64,000 nt of DNA from Bathymodiolus brooksi (Eukaryota; Mollusca; Bivalvia; Mytilida; Modiolidae): NCBI GenBank assembly GCA_963680875.1, contig OY804590.1, positions 19,654,640 to 19,718,639 of the forward strand, read 5' to 3'. Below, one piece after another: positions 1 through 11,195 of the stretch (positions within the stretch are counted from its first letter, which is position 1; each line of letters opens with the position of its first letter). Under the pieces are notes generated by a model. That model saw nothing but the letters and a program-made list of their open reading frames with translations, was not told the DNA's origin and ran no database searches. Both the position numbers and the translations under genes were made by a program.

Positions 1-100
1 GTCTTTTCGTTCTTTTTCTGTTGGAACTTTGTATTGTCTGTCGTTCTTCGGTTTACGGCTTCTTGTTATTCATTCGATACATCTTGGACGTTTTCTTAGA
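1..100 (-). repeat. Family A dispersed repeat, fragment, reverse orientation
   Basis: The stretch reads as the reverse complement of a repeat found many times in this window: a block with 'aatcagaagccgtaaa', then 'gacagacaacacaatg', then 'gacaaacaa'. Family A is my working name. Only the left half of the element is visible here because the window starts inside it. No coding capacity is seen. Confidence 0.6.
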
Positions 101-1017
101 AAATAATTTAATCAAAATTTCTATTTTTAATTATGAATTGTCATAGGAATATCATGTATCGAAGTAATATCCCTCTGCAAATAATTATGTCCTTCATTCA
201 TGTGAATCAGACGTACATATAATGAGCCCCATCTCACACTAAATGAATTAGTCGTCTATAATGAAATACACAATACCCAGTTTAAGCATAGGCTAACACT
301 TATAATATAGGGATTATGGGCTAATCTAATAATGTAACTTATATCTATATTTAATTACTATCACTGGGTCAGAACCTCTGCTGGTAGACTATAAGTCCCT
401 GGGGGTATCATTCGCCCAGTAATCAGTGCTCATGCACTGACTTGATTTACTAGATATATTTTTATTGAAATTTACAGTTCTTAAGTCATGTAATTATTAA
501 AATCATTCTTTTGACAATTTCAAAATCCTCAACATAAAAATGATAACAACACAGACCGATGTACTTCTAGGATCATGGCTTAGAACATCTTCAGAATAGT
601 GGCGGTGATGAACCGGTTAATTGGATCCAAGCAAACTCCCCTCTTGAATAGTACATTGTAATACGTAAAAGTCGCTTTAATATGGGTGTGTCTCTAGATT
701 TCTGTTCTAAAAGTACAATGATGGAAGGCAAATGAGCATTAGGAGATAACTGGATGGTTTTCCAACTTTTGTCGACGTCAATCTTTCTTCGATTTACTGC
801 TCTTTGGTATCTTTAAACTTTTCTTATGCAAAACTTAAACCAAGCAAATTATATTAGTATACAAAAAGAATATATTAGAATCCGTCTTTACGGCAATATG
901 TATGTTGCATGTCGAATATTTACCCGGGATTCGACAATAGCATTGTAATTACGACTCTTCGGCATGTGTACAACAGGTTAGCAAAAGTGGCGGTCACGTA
1001 CATTTTGTTACGTGTTA
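101..1017. other. Non-coding, no gene seen
   Basis: AT-rich sequence without a supported gene. Around 365-440 a short GC-richer stretch ('agtccctgggggtatcat') looks like a decayed dispersed repeat, but I cannot assign it. Confidence 0.5.
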
Positions 1018-1465
1018 TACAGTGAAACCTGCCATGTTTTAACCTCTATTAGACATTCACCTGTTTTAAAAGGTCACATTTTACTTGTCATGTCATAGCA
1101 CATTTAATAAGAATTAAACCTCTTATATGTTACCTTTCTTAAAGAACCACTTCTTCTGTTTTCGGGGCACGGGTGGCTCAATGAGTTAGGTAGTTGGATT
1201 ATCTAACAACTCATGCAAGCCTATCACGAATACGGCGTGGGTTCGCGCCCGGATTTGTAAATTACAAAAAGGGTGCACTCGACTCGCAAGTGATAAAGCT
1301 TACCAGGTGCTTCTCTGTGGGTACTCCGGCTTCCTCCACCACTAAAACTGGTCGCCATGATATAGCTGAAATATTGCTGAAAGTGGCGTTAACCACAATG
1401 AATAAATCAATCAATCAACCTTATGTGTTCTACATATGACCTCTTAATACAGGTTAGTATATTTA
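1018..1465. repeat. Family E dispersed repeat, split by a SINE
   Basis: Family E (working name) has ends of the type 'acagtgaaacctg' and 'caggtttgactgta', roughly inverted with respect to each other, with internal 'aaaggtcacatttt' and 'gacctcttaatacagg'. Here the left part is at 1018-1163 and the right part at about 1420-1465, with a SINE between. A second copy lies at about 2975-3193 and a partial one near 56968-57062. The inverted ends suggest a small non-autonomous DNA element. Confidence 0.5.
1164..1419 (+). mobile_element. tRNA-derived SINE, full-length copy
   Basis: The head carries a Pol III box A-like 'tggctcaatgag' and a box B-like 'gggttcgcgcc' about 60 bp later. It is followed by a body ('ggtactccggcttcctcc'), a conserved 3' segment ('atatagctgaaatattgc' then 'gtggcgttaa') and a simple tail of 'atcaatca' repeats. 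The same architecture occurs at 26746, 28145, 41728 and 46195. Molluscan SINEs of the V-SINE/Deu type share this layout, but I did not assign a named family. The short open frame inside it is not a gene. Confidence 0.8.
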
Positions 1466-1834
1466 ATTCGCACAATGGCGAAACAGTTATCAAGATACCA
1501 AACGAAAATGTAGAATCAGAATGAAACATTTGAAATGCTTTTTGAAATTCAAATCAATTTTTTAATAATTAACAATTTTCTGAGCTCGTATCTTGCATGA
1601 TTTTCTGAGAAATCTGATCTCTTTGGTCAATGACTAACATTAAGCTGAGCAGAAGTTTCTCATGGTGAATATTTTGGTATTAAATCTTTTAATGACCAAT
1701 TTACACATCGAATGACTTAAATGAGAATTTCAAGCATCCATTCCATGTCATGAATAAAATATGAAATTTAAAACTGACAGTAGACCATAATCACTCAATA
1801 CGTTAATTTATTTTTAAGTATTTACTAAATATTG
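1466..1834. other. Non-coding, nothing recognised
   Basis: AT-rich sequence with no open frame, repeat or RNA signal that I can support. Confidence 0.5.
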
Positions 1835-2036
1835 CCGAGATGTCGTGGCCGCGATTGGTGGTAGTTCTCTGGCCACTAAAGTTGTGTTGTTTGTGATGAC
1901 GTGTGCTCGATATGGCTATATTCGGCTAACGACAGGTATTCACTTGGTATTCCCGATTCCTCAACCAATAATCCCTGACTGCCAGGATGCAGCTGAAATA
2001 TTATTGAAAGATTGCTCTAAAATGCCCATTACTAAA
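1835..2036 (+). mobile_element. Decayed SINE-like copy
   Basis: The 3' part still reads 'gcagctgaaatattattgaaag', cut here into its halves 'gcagctgaaatatt' and 'attgaaag', the signature of the SINE tails in this window. The 5' part is diverged and has lost a clear box B. The 64-codon open frame here follows the SINE and is not a supported gene. Confidence 0.45.
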
Positions 2037-2077
2037 TAAATAACAATGGCCTGGCCTCATCATTTCACTAAGACAAG

Positions 2078-2285
2078 GGTGGGTGGGATGCCCATAAAAC
2101 TCGTGTAACCACGCCACTTTTTATTGAAGTGCATATGCCAATCCAATAAATTGATAAGCAATCATATATATATATGTCTAAGGGTTGTCGATTTTGCCTC
2201 TGTTTTATGATTTTTCTATTATATTTCGGCACTGTTACGACAGTGTGATATTTTTTGTTAGTTCGGGATGTCTCCCTATTTTAGT
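2078..2285 (+). repeat. Family B dispersed repeat
   Basis: Family B (working name) runs from 'cccataaaac' and 'cgccactttt' through 'tgcctctgttttatgatttt' to 'gacagtgtgatatttttt'. Other plus copies are near 4397, 24890, 42260 and 54064. Reverse copies are near 3660, 5150, 7424 and 23275. An internal part of this family matches the 28-bp unit amplified at 57181-58824. Confidence 0.6.
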
Positions 2286-2974
2286 TTACAAACGTTATTT
2301 GTTGCAAACAGTCGCTTAATGCATGTGACCATGGAGCTAAATACTATAAGAAAAATTATATCTGGATTATTTCATTGACACGTGACTAATCAGTTTCAAT
2401 ATACAAGCTACAATATTGTCGTAATTGCGATAGACATGGCGGTTCTATACATTTGATTATCCTAATAAACTTGATTTGCTTGTAATATAATTTTGTAAGT
2501 CTCTGATTCCTTGACATGCTTTTAGGTTTACGACTTGACAATAATTAATAGCGGGGAAATATAACCCTGTCGTAACACGTTGCTGCGCTGTTAGTTTTTT
2601 AGGAGTTAGTTGTCACCTTGTGTATTCTGTATAATTGGTTATTTTTGCGAGATTCCGTTTTATATTCGCTATGTTGGTGAGGACAGTCAAGTCATGAAAA
2701 TAGAAATCAGCGGAAATACTTGTTTTTGGAAGTTGTGAAAAATGTCAAGTATTTGCTTGAAAGCAAATTTGCATTCATCTAATGATAAACTTTAATTGCC
2801 GTGCAAGGTGTAATAGTCCTTTATAGTATTATATTAATGCAATTCAGACAAATACAATGAATATATTATCCGGGTCCTTATATTGTATTTTCCGATATAC
2901 ATTTGTTGCGGTGCTACACGTAAATTACAATCCGGAAGTAAACAAAAAATAGGGGAAATAATTAGATTGACAAC
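2286..2974. other. Non-coding, nothing recognised
   Basis: AT-rich stretch without a supported gene or repeat. Confidence 0.5.
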
Positions 2975-3193
2975 TCCGCACAATGTTAAGTTGTCACTTA
3001 TATTAAGCAGTCACCTGTACTAAAAGGTCACATTTTTCTAACCCTGTCATAGAAAATTTCATTTGAATTGAACCTCTTTTAAGAGGTCACCTGTCTTAAA
3101 AGATCAACGTTTCTTTGTCCCAAAGATGACCTCTTAATGCAGACTTGAATGTATGATAAGAACACATATGACCTCTTAATACAGGTTTGACTG
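2975..3193. repeat. Family E dispersed repeat
   Basis: Uninterrupted copy of the element seen at 1018-1465. It contains 'aaaggtcacattttt', 'gaacctcttttaagaggtca' (a self-complementary stretch) and the terminal 'acaggtttgactgta'. Confidence 0.5.
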
Positions 3194-4177
3194 TAAGATA
3201 AGAAAATTAAATCTTATCTGTTACAGTGTCATTAATACAGTAATACGATATAGCACACAAACTAATACGGTGTAACAAGTGATACACATCTCAATGTATT
3301 CCCTCAACGATCATTTTGACGCCAACCAATCTGATAAAAATTTATTAATGTCTAATCATGTGAATAATACGTGAAGATAATCGTAGTTAACTTGCTTTGT
3401 CGAACTTATTTGTACAATTTTACAAAATAGTCATTTTTGTTCTCCCCAGTGAAATCATACAATGCAATGATATCTCCCCCGTTTATGATTTTACTACTAA
3501 TATTAGCTGAATCTGAAGAACAAATGTCACATTACATAGTGCAGAAATTAAACAAAATACAGTCATCATGCCATATATTATTTCACCATTGAGATTTTAA
3601 GCCATTCGTCGGAGTATACTAAGAGAAATGTCTAACGGCATAACTAAGTAAATTTTTAATTTTCTTAAAATGAAAAACAAAACAAAATACCACACTGTGG
3701 GAGCAATTCTAAAGTCATAAAAATAGGGACAATCGAGTACCCTAACCCATATATACACGGATAGGGATTAATATAAGTTCTTGTAACTTGTTTCCCAATC
3801 CTATTAATTTCTTCTTATCATGTAATGTATATAGCTGAATATTGTAATGTTATATTGAATTAATTAATAAAATATGTTTAAACATATATACACGACCGGT
3901 TCACATTCCTGTCTTCGCATATGCACTTCAATATAAATTAATTTTAGAGTCACATGTCATTTTATACGTGTTTTGATTGGTTTAAAAAGTTGAGGTTATT
4001 TTCATATGTACTGAATCTAAAAATAGACGTCGTTCTCAAGCCGCGCGTGCCGTTGTCATCAGGCGATTTTCTTTAAATGAGGCACCTTTGGGGTTATTTA
4101 AATTTATTTCCGATTATTTGCCTTATTTTGAAAAAATAAATATAGTTTTCAATATCATAGCAAAAAAAGTTTGAATT
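3194..4177. other. Non-coding with one family B fragment
   Basis: No gene is supported. About 3660-3760 is a decayed reverse copy of family B ('taccacactgtgggagcaat'). Around 3989 a 'ttgaggttatttt' motif recurs inverted in the hairpin that follows. Confidence 0.45.
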
Positions 4178-4304
4178 AATTTATAAGAATTGATCGAGAT
4201 TATTTGTTCGGTTCATTCGAAATAACCTCAATCAGGTTGTACACACCCTTGCGTTGAGATTATTTCTTCATGAACCGAACAAAAATTGCGATCAATCCTT
4301 AAAT
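4178..4304. repeat. Inverted repeat (hairpin), about 50-bp arms
   Basis: The left arm (about 4180-4232, with 'ttgttcggttcat' and 'aaataacctcaa') is matched in reverse complement by the right arm (about 4254-4304, with 'ttgagattattt' and 'atgaaccgaacaa'). The spacer is about 22 bp. The arms are imperfect but clearly related. It is probably a small foldback element. Confidence 0.65.
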
Positions 4305-5149
4305 GTTTCTCATGTTGATGGTTTTTTTATTTGGGCCCAATAATAAATGGTATCTTCAATTTTTTCTTACATTATTTCATTAAGAGGGTAAGCGTGGGCC
4401 CATAAAACTTGCTTAACTCCGCCACTTTTTTCCACATGTCCGTAGTAAGCCGGTAAAATGAGCTGTCATACATTCGTGTTAGGGGTATCTATTTTGATAT
4501 TTAATTTTGGAATTGTTCCAACAGTGTGTTATTGTTGTTCTTCATTTTATTGGCTTTCCAATGTGTTGACGTTAAAGTTACCTGATGATGGTTATCCCAG
4601 ACTTTAAGGTTACCTGATAATGGTTTTCCCAGACGAGCGTCGTCCGCACTAAATAAGATATCTACGTTTTTATTTCATGGTATATCTTTATCTTACTCTC
4701 GCCTGTGGCGAACTCCGACATAGCAAATCTATATATTTCCATTATTACGATCCTATCAAACGCAATACAGAATCTATAACAATCGTTTTCTTAATACAGC
4801 ACATATCGTAGACCAACGTCAGTCATACAGACGTTCTATCACACAGCTTCCTTTGCTGGCTTTCACACGGCTATTCTATAGGTCATTCAGATGTCCATAT
4901 ATTACTACCAAAACGTCTAATTAAATGGATAATATATTATCTGAGTCTAAGACGGACAAAGTGAATGATTCCGGATCATTGATCTACTTTCTTCGTCACT
5001 GATCACAAAAGCCGGATATAGGCAAGTTCAAATGAAGATAAATTGTCTTACGTTGAAAACAAATGAGATTGGGTGTAATTGTTATGTAGCAAATGTTTAC
5101 GAGTAATTGTTATCTACCAAGGGTTTACATTAGGAACGTATTATTCCAT
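4305..5149. other. Non-coding with family B and C fragments
   Basis: A family B copy lies at about 4397-4545 ('ttaactccgccactttttt'). Two short copies of a reverse family C motif ('gttacctgatgatgg', 'gttacctgataatgg') lie at 4578-4640. From 4650 to 5149 I see nothing recognisable. Confidence 0.45.
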
Positions 5150-5325
5150 GTTTTATATAAATAAAACAAAAAGTAAAAAAATAGCACATTGTCTGAACAT
5201 TTCTATAAATAGAAATATCATAGAAAGAGTCGATACTTCTAACACAAAAATACATGACCACTCACTTTCCTGTCTTGGTACAGGCACTTCCAGAAAAAGT
5301 GGCGGGGTTACATTAGCTTTAGGTA
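5150..5325 (-). repeat. Family B dispersed repeat, reverse orientation
   Basis: Reads as family B in reverse: 'tagcacattgtctgaacatt', then 'gtcgatacttctaacac', then 'aaaaagtggcggggtta'. The short open frame across it is not a gene. Confidence 0.55.
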
Positions 5326-5383
5326 TATAATTGACTATGTTCTAGGATTAATCAATAATGAAAAAAGGAAGAAAACAAAACTG

Positions 5384-5470
5384 TAACATTTTGAGATAAA
5401 CGACAACAGTAACATTTTGAGATAAACGACAACAGCAACATTTTGAGATAAACGACAACAGCAACATTTT
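5384..5470. repeat. Short tandem repeat, 26 bp, about three copies
   Basis: The block 'acattttgagataaacgac' recurs three times with 'aacag' joining sequence and a truncated fourth start. Confidence 0.8.
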
Positions 5471-5919
5471 CTTGAGAAAAAAAACGTAGATAAGCGATGT
5501 CCTTGGAATTTACATTAATGAACTGAAGTATTATTTGTTATCTTTGTTAATAAAAGGTAAGTCTATGACAGAGAATAAGTTATATGCTCTTTATCTGATT
5601 TCTGTAGATTTCTTATGAATAGAAACCCAACTGGGATGTGATGTATAATTATCCTGTATTGTATAAGACAGGCCGAAATATTAGATGGAATTGAAAAAAA
5701 CATACTTTCATCATGTTATTTTTTCGTTGTTTATTTTTATTATTTTTATTTTCATTAGCCAGAAAAACATATTCTGAAGGAAGGCGATGTTTGATGTGTT
5801 GTAAAGTCAGCATTCACGGGTTAAATTTTCTTTCTATTCTTGTTTATATCAATTTACTAGTAATTTAAAGGTTACCAATTAATATTCAATGTTGCATCTT
5901 TGACTTTTTACGTATTTTC
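5471..5919. other. Non-coding, nothing recognised
   Basis: AT-rich sequence with no supported gene, RNA or repeat. Confidence 0.5.
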
Positions 5920-6335
5920 GTTCCTCTACCACTGCCAAGACTTTCCCCGGGCTTGACTGTATATATGAGTAACACGATGGGTGTCTTATAAGAAGTAGGA
6001 ACAGCTTACCCTTTCGCGAGCACCAGAGATCACCTCCGGTTTTTATGGAGGGGTCCGTGTTGCTCATCTTTGTAGTTTTTTGTGCTGTCCTGTTATGTGT
6101 ATTTACGTTCTGAGTTCCATGTTGTGATGTCCGTTACGATTTTTGCATACAACCGATGCTCGGTTCGTCTTTACCTCCAATTATTTGTGGTAGGAATCAT
6201 GTCTTGTTTGAGTTATTTGTGTTTGTTTACGTATATGGGTGTCCAACACATATTGTTGCCAGTTTCTCTGGATTGTCCATTTTTGATTCCCCTTCGGTAT
6301 TCTCTAACATTTATTTGCAAGCTGGTAGTGAAATG
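5920..6335 (-). repeat. Family D dispersed repeat, reverse orientation
   Basis: Family D (working name) in plus orientation contains 'gagaaactggcaac', 'acacaaataacgtaaataag', 'aaagacgaac', 'catcacaacacggaa' and 'gagcaacac'. All of these are found here in reverse complement and in the expected order. The overlapping open frames of 62-96 codons are shadows of this repeat. Confidence 0.6.
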
Positions 6336-6689
6336 TTATTATTGTTATTTGTCTTTTGATATTGATATTTGATATTTTTTTTCTCAATATGATGGATGGT
6401 TCATTTAGCGATGATTTATTATCAATTATGCATACTAATTTTCGCGGATTTCGCTGATAGTATCATCCCACGAATATACATATCAAACGAAAATTGTTTT
6501 CATTATATCTAACCGATGTAATACATAGAATTTGGCTTAATTTACATAAAACTGCAAAAACCGTATCAGATATTGTTCTTGCTGTGAATTTTTTTGTGTT
6601 CTAGATGGTGATTTTCGATAATGTATTCCGAAAATTAGCATTCGCGAATTTACATAAATTAATTACCGCAGTTTACAGACTGAAATGTG
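6336..6689. other. Non-coding, nothing recognised
   Basis: AT-rich sequence without supported features. Confidence 0.5.
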
Positions 6690-6900
6690 TTGTCTTAATA
6701 TAAAATTAAGAAACGTTTGCAAACACTAAACGGTTTATCAGAAGCCGTAAATCGAAAATGGACAGACAAACACAATGTCTAAAAAAACAAAACAAATAAA
6801 AACATAAAAACAACAGGACAACAAATAATATACGATACACTACACAGAAAAATTCAGATTGAGCAACACGAATCGCACTATAAAGAAAAAAAACAATAAA
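6690..6900 (+). repeat. Family A dispersed repeat fragment
   Basis: The stretch carries 'tcagaagccgtaaatcg', 'gacagacaaacacaatg', 'acactacacagaaaa' and 'gagcaacacgaa' in family A order. The 110-codon minus-strand frame over it is a product of the A-rich repeat and not a gene. Confidence 0.6.
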
Positions 6901-7423
6901 ATGCAAAAAAAAAACATATGTGCCACTAAAGCTAATGATGGGTTCTTTACCAGAAGTAATTAAGCCCGTTGTTCCGTTGTTGTTTTTAAATCTTATTATA
7001 CAGTTTTGTCCGCAACTACATAGAATACAATAAATCAACTACACAAAATTAAACATCAAAATTACAACATTGTACTATTTATGTCCACGACAATAACACG
7101 ATGTACAGTACTAAAATCAATATGGTCTGTCCCAAACCAATTTTACAAATTGATTAAATAATTGGTTACAAATTACAAATTAGTTACTTCAAAAAATATT
7201 TTCCCATTTTATTTTCCCCGGCGTCGATTTTTTTTTTATCATTGAGTTGTGTCCATTACTAATTAGTAATGTGTCTCTCTTTATTAAGAATCGATCAAAT
7301 TTATAGAAGTACGCAAATAAAATGTCCATAGGATATCAGTTCTGTTATCAAATTGTCTACTGAGCCTACTATCATAGTTAACATAATGTTGATTTAACCA
7401 ATTATAAGTAATAGTATGGAAAA
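6901..7423. other. Non-coding, nothing recognised
   Basis: AT-rich sequence. A short self-similar motif ('caaattgattaaataattgg') occurs near 7145, but no gene or element is assigned. Confidence 0.45.
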
Positions 7424-7590
7424 CAAAGAAAAATATCACACTGTCAGAACTGTTCTACAATCCAATCGAAGAATCATAGAGAGAGAGAGAGAGACAAAAT
7501 CGATCCATAACACATATACCTGACAGCTAACTTGTCTGACCTGGTACAGACACGTTATTAAAAAAAGTGGCGGGGTTTAATATGTTAATC
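7424..7590 (-). repeat. Family B dispersed repeat, reverse, with GA microsatellite
   Basis: Reverse family B: 'tatcacactgtcagaactgt', a GA dinucleotide run at about 7480-7494, then 'aaaaagtggcggggttt'. A second partial reverse copy follows at about 7620-7690. Confidence 0.55.
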
Positions 7591-8079
7591 GCAGAGACAG
7601 AGAAATATTGTTCCCCTAAAACAGATATATTACATATTACATTTCTGACATGGCGCAGGCACGTAATTAAAAAAGCGGAGCTTTATGGAGACGAAATGTA
7701 AAATATAACAATTTACGTAAATCAGTCCATAATTATGTATTTCAATAGCGATTGTTTTTCTATCTTAGAAATATACCCCACCACAATGTAACTGAAATCA
7801 TTCTTGTCTATATTGATAATTATTTCCCTTTCTTTTGCAAGCAAAAAATAAAATTGTTAGCTATTAAAATTTGCAACATGAATCTAAATAATAGACACAT
7901 CACATTTAAGTTAATACTATCATTAACGAATGTATGTTCCAGTAATGCATTTCAATAATGAAAAAGACGAGAGTTTGCTAAGCTATGGAAAATCAAATTA
8001 CGGGTAAAAATTTTGGCAATACACTGAAAAATAGTCCTGTTTTGTATGTACAGGTGACACTTGTCATAAAGCGTAGATA
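7591..8079. other. Non-coding, nothing recognised beyond a family B scrap
   Basis: AT-rich. The 68-codon frame at 7752-7958 has no recognisable features. Confidence 0.4.
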
Positions 8080-8180
8080 TTTAATTTAGTGCTAACGACA
8101 CGTTCATGGAACAGCCTTCAGCAGGTTAAAGTCAATAAAATTGGAAAGCCAAATAATTTAAAAATAGTTGGGAACAAGAC
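8080..8180 (+). repeat. Family C dispersed repeat fragment
   Basis: Family C (working name) has the order 'tttagtgcacacgacacg', 'aaccttcatcaggtacgct', 'ttggaaagccaaataat', and then 'aaagaacctaaacagga'. Here the first three blocks are recognisable with mismatches. Confidence 0.5.
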
Positions 8181-9309
8181 CATAGTGATGTTCATTTCAA
8201 TATCATTCCAATTTCTATGACCATTTCAATATGTAAGGTTATAAATTATATTAAATATAAATATCACTGTTGATATTTGATACAAGAAGTTGTTTTGATT
8301 TTAATTAGTTATTGATAAAAGGGCTTTACATATATAAATCTTATTACCTAACTGAGCAGGTAGAGGAAACACAAAAATTTATAATCTACTTTTGTCAGAA
8401 TGTCATGATATGATATTAGACAATATCTGGTTCTTTTTGAATATTGAAAAATATGCATTTATTTTTTATTTCAATCCTACATGAAATGGATTTAGTTTAT
8501 ATATAATCTGATTAAATAAGAAATATTACAAATAAATAGATTAAATGAACGTGTGCTTTAACAAAAACATATTCTAATATGACGTCCCGTATTCGGTATA
8601 CAAATAAAGGCATATTTGAATAACAATCAAATATAGGCCACACATGCGCGCTGAGCTAAAAAAAAAAAAAGCACCTACATAAACACTGACTATTTTCAGA
8701 AAATTCTTCATGGTTAACGATTTTCTATTATTGTTTATCTAAAAATTGTTGAAATAAATGAAGTTAAAATTAAATAAATCCTAATCAAGTCTTATCATAA
8801 TTAAACTCTTATAAATACGGCTTACCTTTCGTTCACTGTCTCCATGTTTATCTCCCTTTATCTCCGATCCGACTGGCTGCGTTCAACTGGTAATTTCGTT
8901 GTTAATCATTTAAAGTTGTTTATTTGTAATACAATGTATATTGAACCTTGTAAAATAAAATTCTTTTCGGTATTTTAAGCCAGAGTTTCAACCACAATTT
9001 CGCTTTCAATCTCTTAATTCTCAATTTTACCATTTTTTAAATTCCGTAGGAGATTGATGGAATAGCCACTACCAGCACATCACCTTGACCGCCTCGGGGT
9101 TAAATTTTCATGAATATAATGCCTACCCATATTTGAATGACAATAAAGTATGGCTGGCATGATTATTTTCTTAATTAAAAGAATTATGACGACTCTCAGA
9201 TGCTGTATACCAAATGTAAAATACCAACCAGAGGGGACACTACAAAGATGTACATTCCTAACTAATAATCAGTTAACTAGCAACATTCATTGATCCTGTT
9301 ATTGTACTG
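8181..9309. other. Non-coding, nothing recognised
   Basis: Over 1 kb of AT-rich sequence with no gene, RNA or repeat I can support. Confidence 0.5.
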
Positions 9310-9500
9310 TCCATGTGTATGTTGCCTCTAAGTGTATAATATAGCCTGCGTCAGTTTTGTTCAGTTTTTTGTTACTATCCGTATTTGCTTTGGAGACCCA
9401 ATAATTAAGAGGGTGGGGTTGGTATCTCATTGACCGCGTTTAAACCCGCAACATTTGTGTGCCTTTCTCAAATCAGGACCTGGATTTCCCCAACCCAATA
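9310..9500. repeat. Dispersed repeat fragment with 'gcgtttaaacccgc' block
   Basis: The block 'gcgtttaaacccgcaacatt', followed by 'aaatcaggacctgg', resembles a dispersed repeat I recall from Mytilus sequence. No second copy is in this window, so the call rests on recall. Confidence 0.3.
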
Positions 9501-10709
9501 TGTCGTTGTCTTTTTTAATGTTCAGCGAGTTGCAGTCAAAGATGGTTCTTCGCCTTGTCGATATTGGTGGAGTGTCTGTTTCTGTTTCTATTTATAATTC
9601 AAAGATGGACATAATGTAGATAAAACAAAACGTTAAAAGACAAAAATAGCAAAAGATTGGATGCTTTATTTGGTGCTTCCATAACGTACATTTCTTCTCT
9701 TGGTATACTCATAGTCGACATAATGCAAAGCCAAATAATATTAAAAGTATCTGGGAGCAAGCAAAAATCAAAGAACCCAAACAGGATGGCCAGACTCGAC
9801 TACAGTTACAATGCCTGTTTTTAATAACTACAACGGAAATATATCCGCCGAGAGTGAGACACGTAAATTCCCAAAGCGTTGTGATTTTATTCTAATAGAA
9901 TCTAGAAAATGATCGGCGGCTGTCATTGTCATTTTGGAAGAAAAAACATTTCCGTACTCTCATGAAAATACCATACAATTGACTTTATTTATTTGATATA
10001 AAGCAAAAAAACAAATATCGTATATCAAATCAAAACGGAAAATGATCCCCGACTGAATTTATTTACTTCTCGGCCTGTAACTATAGACATTTCTTCCGCA
10101 TCATTTAACGCCTAAAAGAATCTGGTTTGATATGCATGTATATATTTCTCCCTTGATTAGATCCGGCATTTGGCTTGAAGACTTTTGTCCAGCATAATTA
10201 CAATCATCACTGAGAGAGAATGGAAACAGTAGACTCATTCTAATTAGATGGCAGATGTCAAAATGCCCGCCATTGGCTTCGATGTATCAAACTTCTTTTT
10301 CATTTTCCTGTCATCTTTAAATTAGACTGGTATCATATTTTCAACCTTATGGCAATTTTAAATTAAAGATATCGGAGTTATTGTGATCAGACCATAAGAA
10401 ATGTAATTAATTTTGAAGGATTGTTTTTTCTTATGCAACATCTATATACATGTATGTTGTAGTCAGTCCTAAGGCAAAGCGGCACTGTATACAAAATATA
10501 GTATTCTGATTGGACCATTTGGAAGTGCGAAGGTGAAACTAAAGATGTTTATAAATGTAAGGAATTGGATGCATTTCATGAACAAAATATAGAATTTCAG
10601 TCAAATTTCTGCTTCGAGAAATTTAGGCTAGGGTGATGTTAGTGTGCTTGTTGTATTTTTACCGATCATCATTATTTAATCATTCTCTTATTTTGAAAAG
10701 GGAAAATAA
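9501..10709. other. Non-coding with a family C fragment
   Basis: About 9725-9815 contains family C pieces ('aaagccaaataatattaaaa', 'aaacaggatggcca'). The rest shows nothing I can identify. Confidence 0.4.
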
Positions 10710-10832
10710 TAGATATCAAGTTTAGTTCACATGACGTGTTTCTGGAATAACCTTCATCAGGTATGCTCAAAGGAAGGATTGAAAAGCAACAAAGGAGCCT
10801 AAACAGGATAGTCTAAATCAGCTAAGATCACC
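10710..10832 (+). repeat. Family C dispersed repeat, left flank of the 86-bp array
   Basis: The sequence 'tttctggaataaccttcatc' followed by 'taaacaggatagtc' and 'atcagctaaga' gives a good family C match. After the MITE that follows, the stretch 'actgtaaatttcgataataa' at 11158-11180 also occurs in family C near 15720. The MITE and the array therefore appear to sit inside a family C copy. Confidence 0.6.
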
Positions 10833-10871
10833 TGAGGGGAGAGAACATTAGGTTTATTAATAATTACATGA

Positions 10872-11154
10872 CCTAAGATGGTACCATACACTTCAGGTAA
10901 AATTTGATCTGCTCGTTTAATTTTCTTATTTTTTTTGGCAGTGTGTTTGAATATATCCACTGTAATAAATATCAAAATTTTAACAAATTCCAACCAACAG
11001 ACTCAGAGCTATTAATACACTAGCCACATAGCACCTTTTCTCTCTGTGGTTTTGATCACCGAGATGCTTGAAATCTGCATACAAACATCATATGATCAAA
11101 ACGTTCAACTGATTTTAAAGAGTTATCTCCCTGTAGTGTATGGTACCACCTTAA
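10872..11154. mobile_element. MITE with 20-bp terminal inverted repeats, TTAA ends (copy 1)
   Basis: The right end is 'agtgtatggtaccacctt' followed by AA. The left end is its near-perfect reverse complement, starting CTAAGATGGTACCATACAC. Two other copies (52867-53147 and 53783-54063) have the same body and nearly the same ends, so the boundaries are well supported. Either TTAA is the target duplication (piggyBac-like) or TA is; the sequence does not decide. There is no coding capacity, so mobility would need a transposase from elsewhere. The 64-codon minus-strand frame here is spurious. Confidence 0.85.
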
Positions 11155-11195
11155 GAACTGTAAATTTCGATAATAAATATATCTAACAAACCATG

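Noticed and set aside
6706..7038. 110-codon minus-strand frame resembling a small membrane protein
   Set aside because: It coincides with a family A dispersed repeat whose reverse strand is T-rich, which yields Phe/Leu/Cys-rich frames at many loci.
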